From Carnimonas bestiolae (GTDB lineage: Bacteria; Pseudomonadota; Gammaproteobacteria; Pseudomonadales; Halomonadaceae), in NCBI RefSeq assembly GCF_051251125.1, contig NZ_JBPCZL010000001.1: a stretch of DNA of 64,000 nucleotides; one strand, 5' to 3'. The notes beneath the pieces were generated by a model. It was not told the origin of the DNA. It saw only the letters and a list, made by a program, of their open reading frames with translations, and made no database searches. The translations under genes and the position numbers were made by a program. How positions within the stretch are numbered: the first letter of the stretch is position 1; every line of letters starts with the position of its first letter. Below are positions 52,980-62,421 of the stretch, piece by piece.

Positions 52980-53122
52980 ACCGCTGTTATCAATTAGGAA
53001 TCAACGCCCCATGGTAGCCCACACTGTGGTGTAATGTCGGTGATTTCATTGATGATCGAAACGCTGCCTTCACCTCTCGTCAGGTGAAGAAACGCCTTTT
53101 AGAACAACGCTTGGGAGCCACT

Positions 53123-53608
53123 ATGTTGACCGTACTTGCCTACAGCCTTGTCGTTGGTTGTATCGCCACGTTACTCCTTGATGCGTGGACGCTTTTGCTT
53201 AGCAAGGCCGCAGGCTTAGGGGGCAGCAATTGGGGCGTGGTCGGTCAGTGGGTGCAGGGATTGCCCCAAGGCAAATTCTTCCATCTCGGCGATGCCGCGC
53301 CTGCGGTTAGCCAACAGGACAAAGCAGTGGGCTGGCTGTTTCACTATGTCGTCGGAGTGGTGTATGCGCTGCTGATGGTGCTCATTGGCGGCGCTCACTT
53401 CATTACAGCCCCCTACTGGACACCGATCATTTGGGTTGGGTTTACCTTGAGCACTCTGTGCGGCCTGCTAATCCTGGTCCCGGCACTTGGCGGCGGGCTA
53501 TTGGCATCGAAAACACCCAATCAGACCAAAGCAATCGGGCTGATGTTGGCAGGCCACGCGGTCTTTACCATCGGGCTTTATATCGGCGCACAGCTGTTTG
53601 CCGCCTAA
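53123..53608 (+). CDS. DUF2938 family membrane protein
   Basis: A 161-residue protein with four hydrophobic segments. FHLGDAAPAVSQQDKAVGWLFHYVVGVVYALLMVLIGG lies in the middle, and TPIIWVGFTLSTLCGLLILVPALGGG follows. This matches DUF2938, whose function is unknown. I chose the ATG at 53123 with GGGAG upstream over the frame start at 53084. It is divergent from radD. Confidence 0.88.
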   Translation: MLTVLAYSLVVGCIATLLLDAWTLLLSKAAGLGGSNWGVVGQWVQGLPQGKFFHLGDAAPAVSQQDKAVGWLFHYVVGVVYALLMVLIGGAHFITAPYWTPIIWVGFTLSTLCGLLILVPALGGGLLASKTPNQTKAIGLMLAGHAVFTIGLYIGAQLFAA

Positions 53609-53780
53609 CACCCCAAGCGTGGCAAAACGCACGCCCGCTCCTATTCATCGCCTTAGCTAGCACGGCCGCTGATGCGTGTGCAGTGAGCCATCGCATGGCG
53701 GAAGGCAATTGGCTGAGCCTCTGCGGATATCGAACATGGGGCTTTGACTGTCTCAGCTCGACTGCTTTTCGTCAGACATA

Positions 53781-53826
53781 AAAAAACACCCGATCGGCCG
53801 TTTTGATTCAACCGATCGGGTGTTTC
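53781..53826 (-). terminator. Terminator of purL
   Basis: Fourteen-base perfect arms AAACACCCGATCGG and CCGATCGGGTGTTT are followed by a T run on the minus strand. It lies 57 bases past the purL stop codon. Confidence 0.93.
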
Positions 53827-53882
53827 GCGGGAAGATGCGGTGTTCGCTGCACCGCTCTTCACGACGTTTCGGAATATCGCCG

Positions 53883-56800
53883 TTAGTCGACAAATACTCG
53901 CGCGTTGCGGAACATCCGCAGCCATGCGCCGTCATCATTCCACTCAGCCGGACGCCACGAGTTGGTGACCGCACGGAATACGCGCTCAGGGTGCGGCATC
54001 ATGATCAGCACACGACCATCGCGGGATGTCAGTCCGGTAATACCTGCCGGTGAGCCGTTGGGGTTGGCCGGATACTGCGTCGTGGCGATACCGTAGTTGT
54101 CTACGTAACGCAGTGCGACCTGCCCTCTAGTCTGCACGTCGCGCATGACCGCATCGCTCTCGAAGCGCGCCAGCCCTTCCCCATGCGCTACCGCAATCGG
54201 CATCCGCGAGCCTTCCATTCCAGCCAGCATTACCGCATTGCTCTTCTCGACAGCGACCATCGACACACGCCCTTCGAACTGCTCGGAGCGATTGCGTACA
54301 AAGCGCGGCCAGTTGTCGGCGCCGGGAATCAGCTCAGCTAGCTGCGACAGCATCTGGCAGCCGTTACATACGCCCAGTGAGAAGGTGTCGTTACGCTCAA
54401 AAAACGCCGCAAACTGATCGCGCACCGCGCCGTGATACAGCACCGACTTGGCCCAGCCACCGCCCGCGCCCAGCACGTCGCCGTAGGAGAAGCCTCCGCA
54501 GGCGGCAAGCCCTTTGAACGAATCGAGTGCGGTACGACCTTCCAGCAGATCGGACATGTGCACATCGACGGCTTCGAAGCCTGCGCGATCGAAGGCGGCG
54601 GCCATTTCGAGCTGACCGTTAACGCCCTGCTCACGCAGAATCGCAACGCGCGGACGGCTGTCGAGATTCAGATAAGGGGCAGCAACGTTTTCATTCACAT
54701 CGAAGGAAAGCTGCGCATGCAGGCCCGGATCCTGGGTATCGAGCAGCGCATCAAACTCCTGCTCGGCACACTCGGGATTATCGCGTAGCGCCTGAATGCG
54801 GTGGCTGGTGTCCGCCCATAGCCGCTGCGCCGTGACCCGAGGAATGTCGAGCAGTTGGCTGCCACGATGGGACACAATCAAACGATCGTCGCTACGCGGG
54901 CGCGCTACGTCTTTGACTGCATCACCCAGCCCCGCCTCGGCAAAGCGCTGGTGTACGGCATGAATATCCGCATCACGCACCTGAATGACCGCGCCTGCTT
55001 CTTCGTTGAACAATGCCGCCAGAGCATCTTCTTTAGCGTCGACCACATCGTCCAGGTGAATATTCAGGCCCAGATGGCTAGTGAAGGCCATCTCTGCGAG
55101 CGTTACCGCCAGACCGCCATCACTGCGATCGTGATACGCCAGCAGCTTGCCTTCCGCGTTGAGCGTTTGAATAACGCTGAAGAACGCCGCCAGATCCTGG
55201 GCCGATTCGAGGTCCGGGCACTGATCGCCTACCTGATCGAACACCTGCGCCAGCGCCGACGCGCCGAGGCGGTGCTGACCACGCCCCAGATCGATCAGCA
55301 GCAGCGTACTCGGCTCACCGCGCTGTAGTTCGGGCGTAAGCGTTTGCATGGCATTGGCGACCGGCGCGAAGCCGGTCACGATCAGGGAAAGCGGTGCTGT
55401 CACCGCCTTCTGTTCGCCTTCGTCGGTGCGCCACTGGGTGCGCATCGACATCGAATCCTTGCCGACCGGAATGGCCATGCCCAGCGCCGGACACAGCTCC
55501 ATGCCCACCGCTTTCACCGCTTCGAACAGCGCTTGGTTCTCACCAGCGTGATCAGCCGCGCTCATCCAGTTGGCAGAAAGACGTATATCCGACAACGCCT
55601 CTACCCGCGCTGCGGCCATGTTGGTCACCACCTCAGCAACCGCCATACGCGCAGAAGCCGCCGCATTGATCATCGCCGAGGGGGTACGTTCGCCAATGGC
55701 CATCGCCTCACCAGCGAGGGTGTCATAGCTAGCCGTGGTAACGGCGCAATCAGCGACCGGTGTCTGCCATGGGCCAACCATCTGGTCACGCGCCACCATG
55801 CCGGTAATCGAGCGGTCGCCGATAGTAATCAGGAAGCCTTTGGAAGCGACTGCGGGCAGCTGTAGCACGCGCTCGAATGCCTCGCGCAGTTCAACACCAT
55901 CGAAGCGCAGCGACGCATGGGCAACGGTTTGCTCATCGTAGCGACGCGACATTTTTGGCGGCTTGCCAAACAGCACGTCCATCGGCAGATCGATCGGCGT
56001 TGATTCGCGCTCACTTGGCGCGGCGCCGGTCTCGATACGCCCATCGTTGACGGTCAGGGTATGGGCCTCGAGTGCTTCGCCCAGCACCGCGTAAGGGGCG
56101 CGTTCGCGCCGGCAAATGGCGTCGAATCGCTCAACATCGTGAGGTGCAATTGCCAGCACGTAGCGTTCCTGCGATTCGTTACACCACAGCTCCAGCGGGC
56201 TCATGCCAGGCTCGTCACTGGGCACCGCCGCCAGATCGAACAAGCCACCGCGCTCACCATCCTTGACCAGCTCCGGCAGCGCATTCGAAAGCCCGCCCGC
56301 ACCAACGTCATGAATGAAGCAGATAGGGTTCTGCTCGCCCAATGCCCAGCAGCGATCGATCACTTCCTGCGCACGCCGCTCCATTTCAGGATTGTCACGC
56401 TGTACCGAGGCGAAATCGAGCGCCGCATCGGAGCCCCCGGAGGCCACCGATGAGGCCGCCCCACCGCCAAGGCCGATCAGCATGGCGGGACCACCCAGCA
56501 CAATCAGCTTGGCGCCGACAGGAATGTCGCCTTTCTCAACGTGCTCACTGCGAATATTGCCGTAGCCGCCCGCCAGCATGATGGGCTTGTGATAGCCGCG
56601 ACACTCGCTGCCATTGACGGTGGGCGCGTCGATTTCGAGGGTACGGAAATAGCCCGCCAGATTGGGGCGACCGAATTCGTTATTGAACGCGGCACCGCCA
56701 ATCGGGCCCTCGATCATGATATCGAGTGCGCTCTTGATGCGTTCAGGACGGCCGTAGTCGGTTTCTTCCCACGGCTGTAGATAGCCGGGAATGCGCAAAT

Positions 56801-57809
56801 TGGACACGCTGAAGCCTGTCAGCCCCGCCTTCGGTTTGCCCCCCACACCGGTCGCGCCTTCGTCGCGAATTTCACCGCCTGCGCCCGTTGCCGCACCAGG
56901 ATGCGGCGCGATGGCGGTGGGATGATTGTGGGTTTCCACCTTCATCAAAATATTGATCGGCTCACGCGTTGCGCCGTACACATGGTGCTGCGGATCGGGG
57001 AAGAAGCGCCCTGCGGTGGTGCCCTCGATAATCGCCGAGTTGTCGCTGTAGGCCGACAGCACGCCCTCGGGTGACTGCTGATGGGTGTTGCGGATCATGC
57101 CGAACAGCGAGCGCGGCTGGGCTTCACCGTTGATCGTCCAGTCAGCATTGAAAATCTTGTGTCGGCAGTGCTCAGAGTTGGCCTGCGCGAACATCATCAG
57201 CTCGACGTCGCTGGGGTTGCGGCCAAGACGGGTGAAGGCCGCGACCAGATAGTCGATTTCATCGTCGGCGAGCGCTAGCCCAAGACGACCATTGGCTTCC
57301 TGCAGCGCCGGCTGCCCCTGCCCGATCACATCGACCTCGCTGAGTGGACGCGGCTGATGCTGAGCGAATAGCTGGACGGCATCGGCTTCATCGAAGAGTA
57401 CGGTTTGAGTCATGCGGTCGTGCAACAGCTCAACGATGCGCTGGCTCTGCTCTGCTGACGGCATTGCAGCGGTGACCAAATGGTACGCAATGCCGCGCTC
57501 AACACGCGCCACCCCCTCAAGGCCGCAGTTGCGCACGATATCGGTGGCCTTGGTTGACCACGGCGACAGCGTACCTAAACGCGGCACTACCAGATAAAGC
57601 GCCCCATCTCGCGCACGGGCGTGCTCACGCGCGTCGAGCAGTTCGCCAAGGCGTTGCTGCGTCTGGGCATCCAGCGCATCAGGCGTGTCGATGAAGTAGA
57701 CAAAATCGGCAGTAAGCGATTCGACGATGGGAACCGATTGACGCAGTTGGTCGATCAGTTTGGCGTGACGGAACTCAGAAAGTGCTTCAGCACCTCGCAG
57801 TTCGAGCAT
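53883..57809 (-). CDS. purL: Phosphoribosylformylglycinamidine synthase
   Basis: A 1308-residue single-chain FGAR amidotransferase of purine synthesis. It has the N-terminal PurS-like domain, two PurM-like ATP domains (with VETHNHPTAIAPHPGAATG), and a C-terminal class I glutaminase with the nucleophile cysteine in GVCNGCQM. The large form is normal in gammaproteobacteria. I chose the ATG at 57809, where MLELRGAEALSEF matches the family start and AGAGG lies upstream; a further ATG at 57830 has no ribosome binding site. Confidence 0.97.
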   Translation of the reverse strand: MLELRGAEALSEFRHAKLIDQLRQSVPIVESLTADFVYFIDTPDALDAQTQQRLGELLDAREHARARDGALYLVVPRLGTLSPWSTKATDIVRNCGLEGVARVERGIAYHLVTAAMPSAEQSQRIVELLHDRMTQTVLFDEADAVQLFAQHQPRPLSEVDVIGQGQPALQEANGRLGLALADDEIDYLVAAFTRLGRNPSDVELMMFAQANSEHCRHKIFNADWTINGEAQPRSLFGMIRNTHQQSPEGVLSAYSDNSAIIEGTTAGRFFPDPQHHVYGATREPINILMKVETHNHPTAIAPHPGAATGAGGEIRDEGATGVGGKPKAGLTGFSVSNLRIPGYLQPWEETDYGRPERIKSALDIMIEGPIGGAAFNNEFGRPNLAGYFRTLEIDAPTVNGSECRGYHKPIMLAGGYGNIRSEHVEKGDIPVGAKLIVLGGPAMLIGLGGGAASSVASGGSDAALDFASVQRDNPEMERRAQEVIDRCWALGEQNPICFIHDVGAGGLSNALPELVKDGERGGLFDLAAVPSDEPGMSPLELWCNESQERYVLAIAPHDVERFDAICRRERAPYAVLGEALEAHTLTVNDGRIETGAAPSERESTPIDLPMDVLFGKPPKMSRRYDEQTVAHASLRFDGVELREAFERVLQLPAVASKGFLITIGDRSITGMVARDQMVGPWQTPVADCAVTTASYDTLAGEAMAIGERTPSAMINAAASARMAVAEVVTNMAAARVEALSDIRLSANWMSAADHAGENQALFEAVKAVGMELCPALGMAIPVGKDSMSMRTQWRTDEGEQKAVTAPLSLIVTGFAPVANAMQTLTPELQRGEPSTLLLIDLGRGQHRLGASALAQVFDQVGDQCPDLESAQDLAAFFSVIQTLNAEGKLLAYHDRSDGGLAVTLAEMAFTSHLGLNIHLDDVVDAKEDALAALFNEEAGAVIQVRDADIHAVHQRFAEAGLGDAVKDVARPRSDDRLIVSHRGSQLLDIPRVTAQRLWADTSHRIQALRDNPECAEQEFDALLDTQDPGLHAQLSFDVNENVAAPYLNLDSRPRVAILREQGVNGQLEMAAAFDRAGFEAVDVHMSDLLEGRTALDSFKGLAACGGFSYGDVLGAGGGWAKSVLYHGAVRDQFAAFFERNDTFSLGVCNGCQMLSQLAELIPGADNWPRFVRNRSEQFEGRVSMVAVEKSNAVMLAGMEGSRMPIAVAHGEGLARFESDAVMRDVQTRGQVALRYVDNYGIATTQYPANPNGSPAGITGLTSRDGRVLIMMPHPERVFRAVTNSWRPAEWNDDGAWLRMFRNARVFVD

Positions 57810-58190
57810 GACAACGCGGCCTCTTTGCATTGGCAGTAGAAGTCAGGCATGGGCACATCGATTGCGCTCGGCCCACCGCCCAGGAAGGAGCGCACATGAT
57901 ACTGGAAAGTGAGCGATCAGACGATGGCAATTACACGCTAAAAGCAACGAAAACACCGTGGACTGGCGCAGCGCCTGGCCAACCGAGCTCTACAGCGCCG
58001 CTGGCAAGCGTACTAACAGCGGATTGATAGCGACTGACGAATGACCATTCACCGAGGCGTGATAACCACGATGGAGCGCCAACGCCGTCGTTCAGACGGC
58101 CTTAAGTAACGTTGAGAGAACCATCAGTTTGGATGAAGTCAGCGCGCCAGACCGCTACAATCGAGCACTTCCTGAAATTTGAGTGATGTT
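57810..58190 (+). other. Region between divergent purL and ubiC
   Basis: This 381-base region holds the purL promoter and the small ORF at 57896. Past that ORF (58028-58190) I see no gene and no convincing promoter hexamers for ubiC. A run resembling part of a protein (around NTVDWRSAWPTELYSAAG) is open from about 57912 to 58043 in another frame but has no start. Confidence 0.4.
57896..58027 (+). CDS. Small ORF with a consensus ribosome binding site (43 residues)
   Basis: AAGGAG sits 5 bases before an ATG that opens 43 codons (MILESERSDDGNYTLKATKT onward). No family is recognised. The second half is Ala/Ser/Pro/Thr-rich and less protein-like than an overlapping +2 frame, which suggests either a real small protein or a longer gene broken by a frameshift near codon 20. 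Confidence 0.35.
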   Translation: MILESERSDDGNYTLKATKTPWTGAAPGQPSSTAPLASVLTAD

Positions 58191-58742
58191 ATGAACGCTA
58201 TTGTGCGCCGCTGGCAGCGCCACTGCCTCGATCAACCCACCGCACAGCGCCAATGGTTGACGCTTCCCGGCTCACTAACGCAAGCGCTACGCCGCTGCGG
58301 CACTTTTGCGCTAGAGGTTACTCAGGAAGGCTGGTGTCGATTGAGCCATGACGAAACCGAGGTGCTGAAACTACCGGCCAACAGCCGCGGCTGGGTGCGC
58401 GAAATAGTGATGAGTATTGACGGTATTCCCAGTGTCGCGGCAAGGAGCGTGACCACCGCAGCCGGTTTGCGCGGCCCGTGGCGAGGGCTGCGACATCAGG
58501 GGCAACGCCCGCTTGGCGATATTCTCTATCACAATGGCGCCATCCGACGTACGCCGTTTAGCTTCTCAACGCGTAACACCGGCCACGCCGCTGAGCAGCT
58601 AGCAGGCCCCGCGCGACGCTCGGTGTTCTATCGCCGCCATCACCCGCTGCTGATCAGTGAACGCTTCTTGCCAGCATTTCTAGAACGCCACGGCAAAGGC
58701 TCGCCGCAGTGGCTGCCACCGCGTTGGTCGCCCGCAGAATAG
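58191..58742 (+). CDS. ubiC: Chorismate--pyruvate lyase
   Basis: A 183-residue UbiC that converts chorismate to 4-hydroxybenzoate, the first step of ubiquinone synthesis. RGWVREIVMSIDGIP and the C-terminal ARRSVFYRRHHPLLISERFLPAFL are family features, with the catalytic Glu in SERFLP. I chose the ATG at 58191, the fifth codon of the open frame that starts with TTG. ubiA is not adjacent, unlike in many relatives. Confidence 0.9.
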   Translation: MNAIVRRWQRHCLDQPTAQRQWLTLPGSLTQALRRCGTFALEVTQEGWCRLSHDETEVLKLPANSRGWVREIVMSIDGIPSVAARSVTTAAGLRGPWRGLRHQGQRPLGDILYHNGAIRRTPFSFSTRNTGHAAEQLAGPARRSVFYRRHHPLLISERFLPAFLERHGKGSPQWLPPRWSPAE

Positions 58743-58938
58743 CAATTTCCGTGGTAGCAGCAGCGCCGTCTTCTCGGCCGCTTAATCGCCAAAGGGCCGC
58801 CATCTGCGCATTCGCAGAAAATCACACCTTGGCTTGCCTCACGATCGGCAGCACAGCGGTGCGCCGAACGTACGGCGACCGCCTGCTTCAATCGCTGTAC
58901 GCGGCGAGCAGCTCGACGCACAAGGCAATACACCACTA

Positions 58939-59427
58939 CTAGCGAGAGGCGCTTCGACGTTCGCTGAAAAAGCGTTTGAGAAGCTGCGCAGAGGCCGACG
59001 CTAATACGCCGCCTTGAATGAGTGGCTGGTGGAAGTGCCATGGTTGGGCGGCAAGGTTGGCCCGAGATTCGATCATTCCCGACTTTGGCTCCGCGGCGGC
59101 GTACACCAATCGCGCCACGCGCGCCTGCATAATGGCACCCAAGCACATCATGCAGGGTTCCAGCGTAACAAACAGCGTACAGTCGAGCAGACGGTAGTTG
59201 CCCAACTGCGCTGCCGCTGCGCGAATTGCCTGAACTTCGGCGTGGGCACTGGGATCGTGACAGCCAATCGGGGCATTATAACCGGCACCAATGATCGCCC
59301 CCTCGGCCGACACCACCACTGCCCCAACCGGCACTTCTCCCGCGTCAAACGCTAGCCGCGCCTGATCCAGCGCTCGATGCATGTAAAATTCGTCACTGCG
59401 CAACGCTGGATCGGGCTGATCACTCAC
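58939..59427 (-). CDS. tadA: tRNA-specific adenosine deaminase
   Basis: A 162-residue deaminase that turns A34 of tRNA-Arg(ACG) into inosine. The zinc site is H62-A-E64 in AHAEVQAIRAA and PCMMC at residues 91-95. The GTG start at 59427 overlaps the nadE stop by 8 bases; an in-frame ATG 16 codons later is the alternative. Confidence 0.95.
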   Translation of the reverse strand: MSDQPDPALRSDEFYMHRALDQARLAFDAGEVPVGAVVVSAEGAIIGAGYNAPIGCHDPSAHAEVQAIRAAAAQLGNYRLLDCTLFVTLEPCMMCLGAIMQARVARLVYAAAEPKSGMIESRANLAAQPWHFHQPLIQGGVLASASAQLLKRFFSERRSASR

Positions 59428-60268
59428 CCTGCTGCCACCATTGGTCCTGCGGTGTTACCGGCACGGTGCGTTTATGGCGTGTTGCCATGAACAACTGCTC
59501 AATGCGCTCGGCCACCTTGTCGCTGACCGCCTGACCTTCGAGATAGTCGTCGATATCAGCGTAACGCACGCCAAGCGCGTCTTCGTCGGGTAGCGCAGGA
59601 CGATCGTCCTCAAGATCGGCAGTGGGCACCTTGAAGGTAATGCTGTCGGGCGCATTGAGCGCTTTCAGCAGCGCTGCTCCCTGACGTTTACTGAGGCCGG
59701 TAAGCGGTGTGATATCCACACCGCCATCGCCATATTTGGTGAAAAAGCCGGACACCGCCTCAGCGGCGTGATCGGTGCCGACCACCAGACAGCCTAGCTG
59801 CCCGGCTAGCGCATACTGCGCCACCATGCGCTCACGCGCCTTGATGTTGCCGCGCACGAAATCACGCAGTCGATCGGGCGCGCCCTCGAGCGGAGCCAGT
59901 GCTTTAGCTGCCGCCGCCGCGCTGGCATCGGCCGCTTCCTTGATATTCACAACCAAGCGATGATCGGGTGCGATGAAATCCAGCGCGACCTGTGCATCGT
60001 CTTCGTCGGCCTGCTCGCCATAGGGCAGCCGTACCGCGTAAAAACTGACCTCACTGCCCTGCTGGCGTAGGCCTTCCACCGCTAACTGGCAGAGTCTGCC
60101 GGCCAGCGCCGAATCCTGTCCACCGCTAATGCCCAGCACCAACCCTTTGGTGCCAGTGCGGCGCAGATAGCGCTGAATAAAGCTGACGCGTTCGGCAATT
60201 TCCTGCTCGGGGTCAATGGCTGGATTCACGCATAGTTCTTTTATGATGGCGTTGCGCAAGGTGGTCAT
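59420..60268 (-). CDS. nadE: NAD synthase (ammonia-dependent)
   Basis: A 282-residue NadE that amidates deamido-NAD with ammonia and ATP. The PP-loop is LGISGGQDSALAGRLC, and QYALAGQLGCLVVGTDHAAEAVSGFFTKYGDGGVDITPL is the substrate region. There is no nitrilase domain, so glutamine is not used directly. The gene is upstream of and overlaps tadA. Confidence 0.95.
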   Translation of the reverse strand: MTTLRNAIIKELCVNPAIDPEQEIAERVSFIQRYLRRTGTKGLVLGISGGQDSALAGRLCQLAVEGLRQQGSEVSFYAVRLPYGEQADEDDAQVALDFIAPDHRLVVNIKEAADASAAAAAKALAPLEGAPDRLRDFVRGNIKARERMVAQYALAGQLGCLVVGTDHAAEAVSGFFTKYGDGGVDITPLTGLSKRQGAALLKALNAPDSITFKVPTADLEDDRPALPDEDALGVRYADIDDYLEGQAVSDKVAERIEQLFMATRHKRTVPVTPQDQWWQQGE

Positions 60269-60715
60269 TGGTCGCGGACTCGTGAAAGTGGCTGAAATGG
60301 GACACCTACCAAGAGTATCTGATGCATCGCCGCCTGCCTATAGGGTGACATGCGCCAGTTAACGCTAGCCGTCGTTGCCGGCGCTCAATCGATAATGAGG
60401 GGGCGCTAATGATATTTATAGTCAATGCAATGAATGTGGAAACGGAATTAGCACTCACTCAACGTCCACTCTTGTGACATACTATAATTAATCCTTAAGG
60501 ATAATTGACGCGTTCCGCTGCAACCGTCTCAATCAAACGGCCACTTGTCATGTCTGACTGCTTACTGCCCCGTCACTGCCAGTTCCGTTCCTCCCCTGCA
60601 CACCACGATCGGGCTATCGAGCGTCCATTAAAGCGTCCAAATTCTGACGATCATCTCCACGCCAGCTGCGCGCGTTGTACTTCTACCGCTTCCCTTCCAC
60701 TTGCAGGAGAATGGC
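60269..60715 (+). promoter_or_regulatory. Upstream region of the DASS transporter gene
   Basis: A 447-base gap between divergent nadE and the transporter. A perfect TATAAT lies at 60483-60488 but lacks a good -35 at 16-18 bases; the palindrome CCTTAAGG is 3 bases after it. TGTGA at 60473-60477 is a half CRP-like site with no matching partner. If used, the leader is about 220 bases. No gene or RNA element is recognised. Confidence 0.3.
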
Positions 60716-62167
60716 ATGCGCCGTTGGCTTAACATGTTGATTCCAGTGCTTTGCACTGTCGTACTACTGCTCTTTGATGCTCCCCAAGGACTTTCCCCCC
60801 AGGCATGGCACTTCTTCGCCATCTTCGTTGGTGTAATTGCCGGACTGATTCTCGAGCCTATCCCGGGCGGCGCCGTGGGGCTCGTAGCCATCGTCATCAT
60901 TAGCTTGACCAGCCGCTGGACCTTGTTCAGCCCTGAACAGCTTGCTTCCGATCACTTCAATGTGCCCGACGAAAGCTTTAGCTGGGCGGTGTCGGGATTT
61001 AAAAACGCGACGGTCTGGCTGATCTTCGGTGCCTTCATGTTCGCTACCGCGTATGAGAAGACGCACCTGGGCCAACGAATGGCCCTGCTGCTGGTTAAAA
61101 GCCTTGGACGCCGTACGCTGCTGCTGGGCTATGCGGTCGCCCTTGCCGATCTGGTGCTAGCTCCCTTTACGCCCTCGAATACGGCACGCAGTGGCGGCAC
61201 GGTGTATCCGATTATTTCAAACCTGCCGGCGCTTTACGGCTCGAAGCCCAACGACAAGAGCTCGCGCTTGATTGGCTCTTATCTGATGTGGGTAGCCATC
61301 ACCACCACCTGTGTTACCAGCACCATGTTCATGTCGGCACTAGCGCCCAACATCCTGTCGGTCGCGCTGGTACACGATGCAATCGGACTGCATATCTCAT
61401 GGGGCACCTGGTTTATCGCTGCGGCGCCGCTGGGCATATTGCTGCTGGTCGCGACACCACTGCTTAGCTATTGGCTCTATCCGCCGGGTATCAAGCACAA
61501 CGATGAAGTCCCTAAATGGGCCGCGGACCAACTGAAGGAGTTGGGTAGCTTATCGCGCAACGAAATCCTGCTACTGGTACTGGTGTGCATTGCGCTGGTG
61601 CTGTGGATTTTCGGCACCGCGTATGTAAGCCCCGCCATGGCAGCGCTGTTGGTGATTGCGGTGATGCTGATTACCGGCGTGCTTGAGTGGTCGGACATTA
61701 CCGGTAACAAGGCCGCCTGGAATACCTTCTTCTGGTTTGCCACACTGGTAGCATTGGCGTCGGGGCTATCGCAGGTGGGCTTCATCCATTGGCTGGGGCG
61801 CGAAGGGGGCAGCCTGTTACACGGTTCCAGCCCGCTAACGGCCATTATCGTGATCGTGGTGGCGTTTTATCTGCTTCACTATCTGTTTGCCAGCACCACT
61901 GCGCATACCACTGCCCTACTACCCGCCGCGCTGGCCATTGGTCACGCAGTACCGGGCGTCGATATGCAGCTGTTAAGCATGATGTTGGTAGCGTCACTGG
62001 GCCTGATGGGCATCATCACCCCCTATGGCACCGGCCCCAGCCCGATCTATTTCGGCAGTGGCTTCCTGCCTGCCGCCGACTACTGGCGATTGGGCACCAT
62101 CTTCGGCGCACTGTTCCTGATTCTGTTGCTGGCCATAGGGCTACCGTGGATGGAGTTGGTGCTGTAA
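60716..62167 (+). CDS. DASS-family sodium:dicarboxylate/sulfate symporter
   Basis: A 483-residue inner membrane transporter of the SLC13/DASS type, with about 12 hydrophobic segments. The first sodium/substrate motif is PFTPSNTARSGGTVYPI (SNT), and the second half has TAHTTALLPAALA and TPYGTGPSPIYFGSGF. Related carriers take up succinate, malate, citrate or tartrate. The ATG at 60716 has GGAGA upstream. The mqo gene follows in the same orientation 254 bases downstream, so malate or fumarate is a sensible substrate guess. Confidence 0.92.
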   Translation: MRRWLNMLIPVLCTVVLLLFDAPQGLSPQAWHFFAIFVGVIAGLILEPIPGGAVGLVAIVIISLTSRWTLFSPEQLASDHFNVPDESFSWAVSGFKNATVWLIFGAFMFATAYEKTHLGQRMALLLVKSLGRRTLLLGYAVALADLVLAPFTPSNTARSGGTVYPIISNLPALYGSKPNDKSSRLIGSYLMWVAITTTCVTSTMFMSALAPNILSVALVHDAIGLHISWGTWFIAAAPLGILLLVATPLLSYWLYPPGIKHNDEVPKWAADQLKELGSLSRNEILLLVLVCIALVLWIFGTAYVSPAMAALLVIAVMLITGVLEWSDITGNKAAWNTFFWFATLVALASGLSQVGFIHWLGREGGSLLHGSSPLTAIIVIVVAFYLLHYLFASTTAHTTALLPAALAIGHAVPGVDMQLLSMMLVASLGLMGIITPYGTGPSPIYFGSGFLPAADYWRLGTIFGALFLILLLAIGLPWMELVL

Positions 62168-62421
62168 CACAGGATGACTGATGGGCGGGCCGAGCAACCA
62201 CACTATTGCGAAGGATCCCGGCCCATCCCCGGTGATCGAGAGCACAGAGAAATTAATACGACATTATGTGACACTAAGGGCAACGAGAGTGCTCTGCGAA
62301 GGCAACTGCTCAGGGGCAGCTCGCCCCACTGCAGCCTTCTAGGCATTCCCAACATTAGCCGCGCATTTTCGCGTAGTAATAGCACATAATGAAATAACAC
62401 AAGGCATTCGGGAGAGCGTAA

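Noticed and set aside
60473..60488. CRP site in front of the DASS transporter
   Set aside because: Only the TGTGA half is present; the spaced TCACA half is missing.
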